Notes: generated from the sequence alone by a model not told the origin. Shown: positions 43,960 to 55,699, counted from the stretch's first letter. The stretch: 60,000 bases of DNA from Gnetum montanum (GCA_015680685.1 MNCI01036181.1:257951-317950), one strand, 5' to 3'. Made by a program: numbers and translations.

Positions 43960-46490
43960 GCAAGATAACAATGAACAAAAGTTAACAACACTTAAGGAAA
44001 ATAACAAGTACAATGTTAAGGTTTCCATACAAAATTATGCAACCAAACTAATTAAAAGTACAATGTGACGGTTTACATACAAAATTATGCAACCAAATTC
44101 ATTTACTTCAACCATAAGAAAAAAATTAAAATTTAGTCTTTGAAAATTTTTACAAAAACCAAGTAAAAGCCAAATAGCTTAGATTAATGAGGGTAGTTCC
44201 ATAGTTAAGAAGAAATGCATAAAAAGTTACATGAATTTATTTCAAGAACTAAAAAATGGGAATAATCTTGTAATAGATTAAAATATAGTCTAATAATTCT
44301 CTAACGAGTGTAAAAGAATTTAAAATTTTAACTTGAATTAAATGAAATTTTGCTAGAAAGACTAGTTTAGAGTGAAACAGTTGTAGTAAAAACTCTGGGA
44401 AAGCTAGAGAAAAATTTCAAAAAATTCCAAGTGTTATTCAAAACTCCTTCACACCAAGTTAATGAATTTTAGAAGCCTTAGGCATAACTTAAAAAATCCC
44501 AAAAGTGACCAAGGCTGCCAATGTAGTCTAGGAAGTTTGCAGGCTTAGGAACTAAAATTGTAATTGTATAGGGTAGTTCACATGGCCAAAAAAATCCATG
44601 AAAAAATTATAAATTCTACACTTATCCATAAATTCCTAGGAGGCTAGGATGTTGCCAAAAAAATTACTAAGGTAGAGCAACGTTGTTGATCTTCTAGGGC
44701 AAATACATGAAAAAATAGGGAAAACACTATGCACTAGTCTATGGAAAAAATCATAAAAAATTAACCTAAATTTTAAAAATAGTGGTTCCACCTCTAGTGT
44801 GATCATTAAACCTCATACAATGACTCCATGACTGAAAAGTTCCATATTATGCACCATAACCTTAATAAAAAATTACAAATTTTGGTTATTTTTTTTGGGA
44901 AAATTTGGGTAAAAACACATAGAATGGACGTTAAAAAAAATCAAATTTTCATAGAATAGATCCCTAAAGAAAAACATTACAACATGAATGAAACCATACA
45001 ACCTAGACCCAAAATTTGATACATACAAAAAAAAAATTGTTTGATTAAGAAAGCCTAGACTACAGAAAATGCCTTCATACTTTAGCAAAAATCAATAAAG
45101 AAATAGTGAAAGATGGGTACCTAGACATCATGGTTTACATAGGGAAATATCATTAGTGATCATTAATGTTCACATAGGGAAAGATATAAATACACTAGGA
45201 TTTCTTGGTGTATGCACTTAAACAACCTTTTAACCTTGGGTAGTCTCCACAAGGTGCCACCCAAATAAACCATGAAAAATTCCAATACAATGGGATTTGA
45301 AACTTTAACAAATTTTTACATTAGGGTAGAATGCCTAGCCAAACATGCAAGTCATGAAATAAGTTCCAGACTTCAACCATGGCCAAGATGCATCTCTAGT
45401 TTTCCATCCTTGATCCATGGTAATTAACAAATCTACATTCCAAACTAGAACCTTAGACACTATAACCAGGAGACCTCCAAATGCTATAAGATGGCCTAAA
45501 ATAATTGAAAACAACCACTCAAGTGTTTTTACATTGATTATAGAGAAACAATACACTAGCTAGTGTATTTATATGAGGAGTGAAGATAAAATCCATTAAT
45601 AAGACCTCAAGTGACCTTTCAAATTGCCAACCCTAATCCTAGAAACTAGATGGAGCCTTTAGTATTCTTGAAACACCAAACACCAAGTCAAAAAGAGGAA
45701 ATACAATGGGCGATGTACAAATTAGCATGAAAATTAAGAGTAGGCCTTCCACTAGTCCCTACAACCCCAAGATAACTCATTCTAGTTACCAAACCTAGTT
45801 GAAGCCTCTAATAGCCATGAAACCTCAAGAGTTAAGCTAAAAAATGGTCATAATGACTTAATTCCTCATTTTCACACTAGCATTATAGATAAAATATGCT
45901 AGGAAATGTATTTATGTAGAGGATGGAGATGAAATGCGCAAACAGAGCCTCTAGTGACCTTTAAATTGTCAATCTTAGCCTTAAACTCTAGTTGCATATA
46001 CTAGTGACCTCAGAAGCAAAGAAATCAAGTTGAATGACCTATTAAACTCCATAGACACTAAATTTCATAAGAAATACCATGTGTACCTAGAAAAAATATG
46101 CTAGCCAACATATTTTTGATCTAGATGATAGTTTAGACCAATAGTTAACACTTTGGATTGCTTGGAATTTGACTGGAAAAGCTTACAACCTTGGGGCTAG
46201 AAGCTAGCTATAACTTAACTTTGGTTGAGTACAAAAAGTTTTAATTTCATCATAAATATGTTGGGGGCTAAGAAAAATATGTTGGCTAGAGTTTTTTTTT
46301 CAAAGCCTAGTAGCTTACAGTGATCTTAATAAGTTAGATTGACATCAAAATCAACTCATTCTTTCTCATGGACCATTGTGTTGACATCTCAAGGTCTAAG
46401 AATCAAAAAATGCATCAAGACATGCTTCCAAAATCGAATTTCATGAGAAATATGCTAGCACCATAGAAGAAATACACTACCCATCATATT
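43960..46490. other. AT-rich region with diverged tandem repeat
   Basis: No gene recognised. Blocks beginning near 45550 and 45897 resemble each other (GTATTTATATGAGGAGTGAAGAT against GTATTTATGTAGAGGATGGAGAT-type starts, then CTCAAGTGACCTTTCAAATTG against CTCTAGTGACCTTTAAATTG). That gives a period of about 345 bp. A third, weaker block may start near 46200. Confidence 0.5.
45550..46240. repeat. Two diverged units, period about 345 bp
   Basis: The first unit begins near 45550 and the second near 45897. The best-kept part is the word AGTGACCTTTnAAATTGnCAA followed by C-TAA-C-T-GAAACT-like sequence. Alignment was by eye only. Confidence 0.5.
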
Positions 46491-46493
46491 TCA

Positions 46494-47485
46494 TAAGGTT
46501 TAAGAACTTAGAAGAAGGGGGGTTGAATAAGTCTCTGAAATAAAATTGCTACATCCACCAAAACCTAACACAACTTTTACATGGTTTTTTAAGTTGGGGA
46601 CATTGATACTTGAAGGGTAAAATCTATGCACATCTCTAGAGATTTTTTTTCAAAATGTGATTTCAAGGATACCACACCATTTACATGAGCTCTACTTCAG
46701 GGTGTTTTGTGATTGTGAAACAAATCAATCTTGCAAGGTCCAAAAGATCTCAAAATGTGGCTTAAAGGATCCCACAAACATTACAAATGTAAGCTCTACA
46801 CTAGAGTATTTTTTCATTAAAAAATAACTCAAAGAAGCACATTAACTTTGTAGGGCTATAAGAAAGGAAGAAAAAGATTAATTAAGCTCATAACATATAA
46901 AATATACAAATGATAATATAATGAAAGACAATCACAATATTTTTTTGAGTAGCCATGAATTTGATTTGACAATGATAATACTTGTATAATTCCCAAGAAA
47001 GTCAATTTTTCTTATACTCTTGGAGTTTTCAAAAACTCTTTGGAATTCATGCAATTGCTACTAAATAGCTATTATAGATATCTACTTTGAGGATGAGACA
47101 TATATTTGTGACTAGATTCATTGTAGGGGAGATGTATAACTTGAAGTGTAGATGTTTTATTGTAGACATTTAGCTTATAGGATAGACATCTATTATTTTT
47201 CATAGACATGTGCTCTGATTTTACACTTTGGAATATGAAGCATTCCCTTATAAATTTGACATCTAAGTAGTCTTCAGAACATCTTCATTTGGCTTGTAGA
47301 CTCTATTTCCATCCAAGATTTCATGTTGTACACTTAGTCTTTGTTATGACATCTACATGTAGATATTTTTCTTGAAGTCTTAGATCTTCATGTGAAGCCC
47401 TTATTCATTTTACTACTTTATCATCATATACACATTCTACATTCTCCATTTTTTCTAAGTTTTTGATATATCAAAAGGTTAAAAA
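46494..47485 (-). repeat. 3' LTR of copia element
   Basis: About 990 bp. Shares with 57897-58973 the words TTTTACATGGTTTT, GGGTA-AATCTATGCACA, ACCACACCATTTACA and, near the far end, ACATTCTCCATTTT and CAAAAGGTTA. Ends are set by where similarity stops, so they are accurate to a few bases. No target duplication could be verified. Confidence 0.78.
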
Positions 47486-47623
47486 TCTCTTCCTTTTTGG
47501 TGATGTCCAAAATAGAAGAAAATGGGTTACTATATTTAATATAAAAACATACCAATAACTCCAAGCTTTTTGGACATTAACAAAAAGAAAAAAATAACTA
47601 CCCCTAAACAAATCTAATAAAAA

Positions 47624-47643
47624 GTGTGTGTGTGTGTGTGTGT
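47624..47643. repeat. (GT)n microsatellite
   Basis: Ten uninterrupted GT dinucleotides just inside the 3' LTR of the copia element, in the region between the RNase H end and the LTR. Confidence 0.95.
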
Positions 47644-47989
47644 ATCTATATTATTTTTTTCTTATATTTATGAGTATCTTTTGTTTTATTTGAAATTAAG
47701 GTAAAATACTTATATGGTAGGACAAGGTCCTATTCTTATGTCTTTATAGAGAGTAGTGAGTCTTCATTCATCAAGAGGCTTGGTGAAAGCATCAACAAGT
47801 TTAATTTCTATCTTAATGAATTCTAGATTTACATGTCCAAGTTGGATATGTTCTTGTATAAAAATGATGATGAATTTCAATGTTTTTAGGAAAAAAATAT
47901 TGAATAGGGTTCTTTTTCATGTTGATTGTGTTTCTATTATCATAAAAAATTGTGTAGATTGGGGTTTAATTATTAAATATTTAAGAGTT

Positions 47990-49064
47990 TCTTTCATTCA
48001 AAAAATTTTTGCCTAATAACTTCTAGCTGAAATGAATCTACTTCTACCATAGAGACTTATGTAGATGTTTCCTTTTTGATTTTCCAAGAGACAAAACTTT
48101 TTTTATAGAAAAAATTAGTTTCCACTAGTGCTTTGATGATCATCTGTAAAATCTACCCAATCAACATTATAATACCCAATAAGATTAAGCAAGGAATCCT
48201 TTGGATATCAAATCCCTTAGTTATTAGTACCTTTTAGCTAATGAAAAATACATTTAATAGATTTTAGATGAGACACTTTGGGATTTGCTTGATATATTGC
48301 ACAAATTCCTATACTTAATGCTATATCTAGCCTACTAGCAAATAAATAAAGTAGACTACCTATCATACCTCTAGAGAGGTCCTAATCAGCAAGCTTTCCT
48401 TGATCATCTTTGGTGAGCTTAAAATTTTCTTCCATATGTGTATTTTTTGCCTTCACATCTACCAAGTTGAATTTTGTAGATCTTTGATGTACTTAGTTTG
48501 AAAAATGAATTTTCCATCTTTTGTTTCATTGATTTGAAATCCAAGAAAATTTTTGAGGTCTTCCATCATGCTTAATTCAAATTCTGATTGCCTAACATCT
48601 AAGAATTTATTACATAAAACATAATTAGTAGCTCTAAAAGTAATATCATCAACATAAATTTGTACAATAAGTAAATCATTACCTTCACATTTGAGAAATA
48701 AAGTAACAACATCCCTACCTATTTTGAAACAACAGGATATAAGGTGTTGTAAGAGTTTCTCATACTAAGTTCTAGGGCCTTGTTTCTGCTCATAGAGATC
48801 CTTCTTGAGTATAAAAACATGATTGGGACTAATGGGATCTATAACTCCTTCAAGTATTTCAACATATACCTCTTCCTAGATCATTCCATTTAGAAAGTCA
48901 CTCTTTACATCCATTTGATATGGCTTCATGTTCTTAATACTTGCATAGGGCAAAATAAGTTTGATAGATTCAAGTCTTGCAATGGGAGAAAAGGTCTTAT
49001 TAACATTAATTTCTTCTTTCTATTTATAAAATTTTCAAATCAATTTTACTTTGTTCTTAATGGT
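47990..49064 (-). pseudogene. Copia reverse transcriptase C-terminal part and RNase H
   Basis: Minus strand from 49064: TIKNKVKLI, then NVNKTFSPIARLESIKLILPYAS, MKPYQMDVKSD, the catalytic LIVQIYVDDITFRATN (YVDD at 48645-48656, intact), ELSMMEDLKNFLGFQI, and at 48115-48180 GYYNVDWVDFTDDHQSTSGN of RNase H. Stops and small shifts are present. The N-terminal piece of the same RT lies at 55152-55330 on the other side of the nested element. Confidence 0.87.
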
Positions 49065-50012
49065 TGTTGATGCGTAAATTTTGGACACGCCGCCAACACC
49101 TGTGAAAACTCGTTTTAGGAGACTATCACCTAGGGTGCCTCCCGTATGGGTACAGAAACCAGGGAATAGTATCAACTGGAAAGGGCTATGTGACAAAACA
49201 ATAATAACAATATTTTAAAAAAAATATTAAAAACTTAAATTTGATTTTAGGAGCATTCTGTTATGTTTGGAAAAACATATAAAAACCAAAATTAAACACT
49301 TGTGTAGTTTTGAGTAAAATAAATAACATAAAATAAAAATTCAAATTAAAAATAAAAATTTATCTGGTGCTCTAAGCAAAAGGAAAATTCAGCCACTAGT
49401 CTTCCCGGTGTTGGCTTGGTCTCTACTGTGTGGGCAGAAAAGAAAACAGGAAAGAAAATGCATTTGTTTCGTGCACGAGAGACATGCGGCTCTTGAATAG
49501 AAAAATCTTGTGAGAGACTTGAGGCTCTTGAAAAAGAACAAAAAAACATGCTTGCTGTTTGAATAGAAAATCCTCTCCGATGGTGAACTGAAAATCCCCT
49601 AATCGTTGTTAGAGAATAGGTTTCCGGCTCCCCCCCTCGCTGCCTTTAAACTCTAGCTTCCTCCCTCTTTATAGTGGCCCTAGAGGAGAAAACCCTAACC
49701 CTAAATTGCCAGCCACCTTTGCTGTGAATTATTTTTGCCTTTTTCCTTATATCGTTGCAAAAGAAAAAAAACCAAAACAGGATAATCATCATGGGTCATA
49801 AGTCATGGGTGGATGCTTGATCATCATTTTAAAATCTGTATTTTTTTTTGGGGCCAACGAAGCCCACCAGCACATGGACAGTGGCCATGTGCAAGCTCAT
49901 GGCGCTCTATTTTTAATTTTTTAATTTTATATTTTTATTTTTTATTTTTTACTTTTATAAAACTTGTTCGAACAAGCCCCTATGCCTAGCATGGGTGAGG
50001 TTGGCCTCAACA
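49065..50012 (-). repeat. 3' LTR of nested element
   Basis: 948 bp, TGTTGATGCG to CCTCAACA (plus-strand reading), with perfect terminal inverted TGTTGA/TCAACA. Nearly the same length as its partner (945 bp). In the first 180 bp I count about a dozen differences. Confidence 0.94.
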
Positions 50013-50025
50013 CTTAGCCCCCAAA
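50013..50025 (-). other. Polypurine tract of nested element
   Basis: The minus strand reads TTTGGGGGCTAAG directly before the 3' LTR, the place and composition expected for plus-strand priming. Confidence 0.75.
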
Positions 50026-51105
50026 CTACAGATTGTATGCAAGTGCAAGAACTAGATAATTTTGAATGAAAATGCAAATGTTGGAGAAACAAAAACAACA
50101 TGAAACAAGAAATGCAAACTTGAAAGTAAACTATAATGTTCTAAACATGATCAAAATAACCAAATAATCGAAAGAGACACCAACATAGGCCATCCAAACA
50201 ACCATTAAAATCTAAATATATAATTTNCCACAACTTTCAGATTTTTCCTTGGTTTTTTTTTCTCTTTTTTGAAAAAATTAAATTTAAAAGGGGAAATAGA
50301 GGTTAGGGTGAGGATTGCTGCCAGATCCCATCACACTCAAGAACTTATTACACTGCCAATGAACACGGTCCTCATTTTTTTGTTTTGTTTTTTTTTAGAG
50401 GAAACTTTGCTCATGGTGTACTTCATTCTTGAGGTAGGAATTCCAACATGAGTCTGGCTGATTAGCTACACTGCCAAAGAGTATGTTCCTTTTGGAAACT
50501 TTGCCCATGGTGCAGTTCAACCCTCGTGTATGTGCCTTTGATTAGTGGCATCATAGCAGGTCTCCTGGGTGGCTAAGGGTTCTCAAGTAGAAATGAACGC
50601 ACTTCACCTCGTTGTTCATGGGATAGCCATGGATCATCATACCTGAGGGCTTGTGCTTATAAGAGGAATAAATAGAATTTTCCAAGGTCACCTAGTGATT
50701 ATGACTAACCACTCTCCAATATCACATATCCTACACTCACATGATCATGATGATAAGATGATAAGTTTATATAAATCAAATGCTCCATAATCAAACATAA
50801 CAAATAAACTGAAACCTTGGAATCAATTGGAAAGAGTTATAGTATTTATAAAATATAAAGTGGATTTTATAGCATTATATTATAGTAATAGTAAGTTATA
50901 TTATACCTACATTATTTTTCAATGGTGTTAAGATGACCCAATATCAAGTAACTCAAATGACCAATGATTATTATATTCATATGAAAAACACAATAATCAA
51001 AACAATATGCTAAGAAGGAAATGATGAAAATGCAAGCAAAATATGGAAATGCAATAATATACATATGAAATGCAAAGAAAAAAAAAGGGGGGAAGAAAAA
51101 TGTAA
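50026..51105 (-). other. 3' non-coding interior of nested element
   Basis: No domain. A diverged duplication is present: ACACTGCCAA-GA followed by GGAAACTTTGC-CATGGTG occurs at 50343-50425 and again at 50470-50512. One ambiguous base (N) is at 50227. An A/G-rich tract lies at 51070-51100. Confidence 0.6.
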
Positions 51106-51429
51106 CTAAGAATCTACTAGATGCCCACGTGGGGTACCTGAGTAGAAGTGTTTCAAATGAAATGCATTAAAATTCCTATTCAACCTATATCCTTGCAAAT
51201 TAGCAATCTTAAACACATTCAGGGTAGTGATGTCTCCAATTTGGAATGGACTTGACCACATAGGGGAAAACTTAGTTTGAGGGCTAGTTTGACCAGATGC
51301 TTTATCCTTCTTAAGGACTAGATCACCTACTTGAAAATTTTTAGTTGGATGTTTTTTATTGAACCATCTCTTGACAATTTGTTGATGCTTAAGATTATGA
51401 AAATCAAGACCTACTTTTATCTTGCTTGA
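51106..51429 (-). pseudogene. Integrase C-terminal tail joined to protease frame
   Basis: The minus strand reads KVGLDFHNLKHQQIVKRWFN, KNFQVGDLVLKKDK, TKFSPMWSSPFQIGDI and YRLNRNFNAFHLKHFYS, ending at a TAG at 51106-51108. These are the helix, GDLVL-K, W-x-x-P-[FY]-x-I and LK-x-[FY]-[YF] motifs of the gypsy integrase C-terminal domain. The frame is the same as that of the protease upstream with one TGA between them (at 51430-51432). The integrase core and RT are missing altogether. Confidence 0.82.
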
Positions 51430-52319
51430 TCATTTTTTATAAAGTTTTTCCTTAATATAAGTTTCAATGATAGGTCTAGGTCTTGGTGGGTCATTGGATA
51501 TAGCTTTTCTAAGAGAATGTTCCATGGATGTATTGTTAAAATTTAGCACACCTTCAAATGTTTTAAGAGGTAAGGTCTTATTTATATCTTTGTCTTCCCC
51601 TAAAGGTGGTGGATCACTTAGACAAAATCCATCGTGTTGTTGATAAGGCAAGGTGTCTCCATAGTTTTCTTCACCTTCTCTAAAACTTTGATAGGATTTG
51701 ATGGGATCTGCATAAGAGATAGGACTTTTTGTAGTTCCACTTACATAGTCAATTTCAACATGTTCACTGCACTCGACCTCAATAACCCCAAAATAAAGAT
51801 TAGCATTTCGATCTTCCAAAGATTGATTTTGTTGATTCAAATTTGTTACTACTTGTTTGTAGAAGGGTTCTTGTGGTATAGTCATGTATTCAGATTTTCC
51901 TTTGATAGGGATCAATAATTTCGAGAAATCTGACCTAAAGAAGCCCCCAAACTTAGCTCCAAAAGTCCTTGATAAGAGCACACCATATGTGGATTTCATG
52001 TCAACTACCAGGATATCGGTATAACATGTAAGTGTAGGGTATTGTTTAAGTTGTACCTTTGCTCCTTTTAATAACCCTACCATAGGTACGTTAGATCCAT
52101 CAAGTTGAATCACACTTTTAGTTTGTGGTATCATTTATGCTCCTAAAGCATTACAAACGTCAAGAGGAATAACACTAACAATTGCACCTGAATCCATTAA
52201 ACAGTTATGGACATTCTTTCCTAAAATAATCAAAGTGGTTAGGAAAGGGGGATGATCCTTTTTGCTAGACATGGAATTATTCACGTTTTGTACTGATAAC
52301 GTGTTAGGACTTTCTGCAA
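51430..52319 (-). pseudogene. Protease region of nested element
   Basis: The minus strand reads LTTLIILGKNVHNCLMDSGAIVSVIPLDVCNALGA, with an intact D-S-G active site at about 52190-52200, then a TAA at 52135, then 234 open codons: IQLDGSNVPMVGLLKGAKVQL, YGVLLSRTFGAKFGG, then a long acidic spacer and PRPRPIIETYIKEKLYKK. The aspartic protease would process Gag. The long open segment after the protease has no RT motif and continues after one stop into the integrase tail. The upstream end lies in the sequence gap. Confidence 0.82.
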
Positions 52320-52322
52320 AGT

Positions 52323-53026
52323 NNNNNNNNNNNNNNNNNNNNNNNNNNNNNNNNNNNNNNNNNNNNNNNNNNNNNNNNNNNNNNNNNNNNNNNNNNNNNN
52401 NNNNNNNNNNNNNNNNNNNNNNNNNNNNNNNNNNNNNNNNNNNNNNNNNNNNNNNNNNNNNNNNNNNNNNNNNNNNNNNNNNNNNNNNNNNNNNNNNNNN
52501 NNNNNNNNNNNNNNNNNNNNNNNNNNNNNNNNNNNNNNNNNNNNNNNNNNNNNNNNNNNNNNNNNNNNNNNNNNNNNNNNNNNNNNNNNNNNNNNNNNNN
52601 NNNNNNNNNNNNNNNNNNNNNNNNNNNNNNNNNNNNNNNNNNNNNNNNNNNNNNNNNNNNNNNNNNNNNNNNNNNNNNNNNNNNNNNNNNNNNNNNNNNN
52701 NNNNNNNNNNNNNNNNNNNNNNNNNNNNNNNNNNNNNNNNNNNNNNNNNNNNNNNNNNNNNNNNNNNNNNNNNNNNNNNNNNNNNNNNNNNNNNNNNNNN
52801 NNNNNNNNNNNNNNNNNNNNNNNNNNNNNNNNNNNNNNNNNNNNNNNNNNNNNNNNNNNNNNNNNNNNNNNNNNNNNNNNNNNNNNNNNNNNNNNNNNNN
52901 NNNNNNNNNNNNNNNNNNNNNNNNNNNNNNNNNNNNNNNNNNNNNNNNNNNNNNNNNNNNNNNNNNNNNNNNNNNNNNNNNNNNNNNNNNNNNNNNNNNN
53001 NNNNNNNNNNNNNNNNNNNNNNNNNN
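52323..53026. other. Sequence gap, 704 N
   Basis: An unbroken run of N inside the nested element, between Gag and protease. Open frames reported across it consist mainly of X and are not real. The missing part should hold the Gag zinc knuckle and the protease start. Confidence 0.99.
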
Positions 53027-53810
53027 GGAGTGGGTTTGATTACATAGGGTTACTAACACTCATCATCCCAAATTGGGTTTGGATGCTGTTCATAAGGGTT
53101 ATCTTCTCTAATTCCATAGCTTTTGACATTGCACTTTGTATTTCTATTATGTTGAAATTAGACTTAATGGCATAAGCGAAGAATGGATTGATGGTAGAGA
53201 GATAGAAGTTGAGAATACCATCTAGTTGTGGTCGCATCTCATTTGGCACATAGGCAAGTTGATGAAGGAATCTAAGGTTATAATCTCTAACATTTTCCCC
53301 AGGTAGCTTTCTTAGGCTGGTAAAGTTTCTTGATGCGATAGTAGGGCTTGTAAATTTGTCAAATTGATTCAAGAACTTGTTTTTGAATTCTTACAATGTG
53401 TTAATAGAGGCATCAAGAAGCATTAAGAACCATTGGGTTGCTTTGGTCCTAAATGTTGTTACAAACACTCTACATGCCACATCATTATGTACAATGTTGT
53501 GGATCCCCAATAAGGTTTCAAAACATTGTATGTGTTGGCGGGCATCATTCGTAGGGGTTGTAGGATCAAAGAACAAATTTATGTTTTGAAGGGATTTTGG
53601 TATGTCATGGTAGTTATGAAAGTTAAAAGGGTTTCTTACTAAGGGAGTCGGGGGTTGATGGGCTGCCATCTTAGTCCGAGATTTCTTAGGAATTGAACTT
53701 GGAAAAAGTGAAGCTCGTTGTTTTCTTAAAGTAAATTGACAAATAGCTGGTTGACTAGGGGTAGGAGTATGAGTTCTTTGTTGAGATACTTCGTAATAAA
53801 AGTCACTCAT
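53027..53810 (-). pseudogene. gag: Gag of nested element, one stop before the gap
   Basis: An ATG at 53810 opens MSDFYYEVSQQ and leads through a Pro/Thr-rich part to the Gag core: FNFHNYHDIPKSL, INLFFDPTTPTNDARQHIQCFETLL, FRTKATQWFLML, FKNKFLNQFDKF, LRKLPGENVRDYNLRFLHQ, YAIKSNFNIIEI and MSKAMELEKITL. One stop (53391-53393) interrupts it and another follows VSNPM near 53040. Reading frames stay in phase. This is the best-preserved Gag in the window. Confidence 0.85.
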
Positions 53811-54179
53811 AAAAAGAAAAATAACAAGAAATGTAAAATGCTAATAAACTGTGAAAATTAAAGAAAATAGAAAAAAAAACATTTCAATGCTATATTTTTT
53901 TATTTTTAAAATTTTTTAAAAGTAAAATTGAAATTGCAAAATTTCAAAAAAGTAAATTTAAAAGTAAAATAATTTAAATCACCTCAATTAAATTTCAGAA
54001 AAACAAATTAAAAAGGATTGCTAGAATATAAATTGGAGATTTGAAAATGAAAATAAAATAGAACAATAAAATTGAAAATAGGGAGGCAAAAATAAAACAA
54101 ATAGCAAAAGAAATGACAATAATTTTTTTTTTAAAAAAAGAAAAATAAAAGGAAAATAAAGAAAAGGTTGAGAAACTGC

Positions 54180-54196
54180 CCTCCTTCTAGCACCAA
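54180..54196 (-). other. Primer binding site of nested element
   Basis: The minus strand reads TGGTGCTAGAAGGAGGG, five bases after the end of the 5' LTR. Identical to the site of the Gag-protease element at 2115-2131. Confidence 0.85.
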
Positions 54197-54201
54197 AAAG
54201 G

Positions 54202-55146
54202 TATTGATACGTAAATTTTGGACACGTCACCAACACGTGTGAAAACTCGTTTTAGGAGACTATCGCCTAGGGCGCCTCCCGTATGGGTATAGAAACCTGG
54301 GAATAGTCTTAGCTAGAAAGGGCTATGTGACAAAACAATAATAACAATATTTTAAACAAAATATTAAAAACTTAAATTTGATTTTAGGAGCATTTTGTTA
54401 TGTTTGGAAAAACATATAAAAACCAAAATTAAACACTTGTGTAGTTTTGAGTAAAATAAATAACACAAAATAAAAATTCAAATTAAAAATAAAAATTTAA
54501 CTGGTGCTCTAAGAAAAAGGAAAATTCAGCCACTAGTCTTCCTAGTGTCGGCTTGGTCTCTACCATGTGGGCAGAAAAGAAAATAGGAAAGAAAATGCGT
54601 TTGTTTCGTGCACGAGAGACATGCGGCTCTTGAATAGAAAAATCCTACGAGAGACTTGCGGCTCTTGAACAAGAACAAAAAAAATGGTTGTTGTTTGAAT
54701 AGAAAATCCTCTCCGATGGTGAACTGAAAATCCCTTGATCATTTTCAGAGAATAGGTTGCCGGCACCCCCCCTCGCTGCCTCTAAACTCTAGCTTCCTCC
54801 CTCTTTATAGTGGCCTTGGAGGAGAAAACCCTAACCCTAAATTGCCAGCCATCTTTGCTGTGAATTATTTTTGCCTTTTTCCTTATATCGCTGTTAAAGA
54901 ACAAAAACAAAATAGGATAATCATCATGGGTCATAAGTCATGGGTGGATGCTTGATCAACATTTTAAAATCTATTTTTTTTGGGGGGCCAACGAAGCCCA
55001 CCAGCACATGGACAGTGGCCATGTGCAAGCTCATGGCGCTCTATTTTTAATTTTTTAATTTTATATTTTTATTTTTTATTTTTTATTTTTATAAAACTTG
55101 TTCGAACAAGGCCCTATGGCTAGCATGGGTGAGGTTGGCCTCAACA
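54202..55146 (-). repeat. 5' LTR of nested element
   Basis: 945 bp, partner of 49065-50012. The first base pair of the canonical end is changed (TATTGA in place of TGTTGA on the plus strand). Confidence 0.94.
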
Positions 55147-55151
55147 ATGAT

Positions 55152-55340
55152 GTTGTAATTTTCATCTATTTTATTCCTAAATACCCATTTTGTGCCAATG
55201 ATTAGTTTATTGTTGGGTTTAGGTGTCAATTCCCACACATCATTCCTAGTGAGCTAATTTAGTTCATTTTACATAGTTGAAATCCACCCTTCTTCTCCTT
55301 CTACCCCTTTAAAAGTTTTTAGTTCTAGTTATGAAAGATA
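55152..55340 (-). pseudogene. Copia reverse transcriptase N-terminal part
   Basis: The minus strand reads EEGWISTM-NELN, RNDVWELTPKPNNKLIIGTKWVFRNKIDENYN, the start of a copia RT. It is cut off by the target site of the nested element and resumes at 49064. Confidence 0.85.
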
Positions 55341-55699
55341 TGAAACATAGGCACACATTTCCTTAGTTTGGCTCCAAGTATGGATACCATCTTCTACATC
55401 TCCAATAACATCATTAAGAGAGTATGATCTACTAAGTTTAGACTAATTCTAGGCATTTTGAGTTGAAATGGAGATACCTCCTCATGTTCCTTATTATGTT
55501 CACTATCTATTTATGAATTGTTATCAATTTAAACCTAGAGGATGAAAGATAAGTTTTGAATAGAAACTACTACTTGATCAACTTGTGGAGAAACATTGTC
55601 ACTCATCAATTTTAACATTTATGGTTTCTTCTACAACATTAGTTCTCTTGTTCAAGGCTCTATATGCCCTAATAACTAAATAATATCCTTAGAAAATTC

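Larger units (their letters stand above)
49060..55151 (-). mobile_element. Nested non-autonomous gypsy-type element, Gag-protease-integrase tail
   Basis: LTRs 49065-50012 and 54202-55146 begin TGTTGATGCG (TATTGATACG in the other) and end CCTCAACA. Flanks ATGGT (49060-49064) and ATGAT (55147-55151) form a target duplication with one mismatch. The copia RT reading resumes across it. On the minus strand the primer binding site is at 54180-54196, then Gag, a sequence gap, protease, and the integrase C-terminal tail in the same frame; RT, RNase H and the integrase core are absent. The polypurine tract TTTGGGGGCTAAG lies at 50013-50025. The LTRs are much alike, so the insertion is the youngest dated by eye in the window. 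Confidence 0.93.

Noticed and set aside
51634-51918. Plus-strand ORF of 94 codons
   Set aside because: It is the complement of the protease-integrase frame of the nested element.
52262-53059. Two long ORFs of about 250 codons
   Set aside because: Nearly all codons are N; they arise from the assembly gap.
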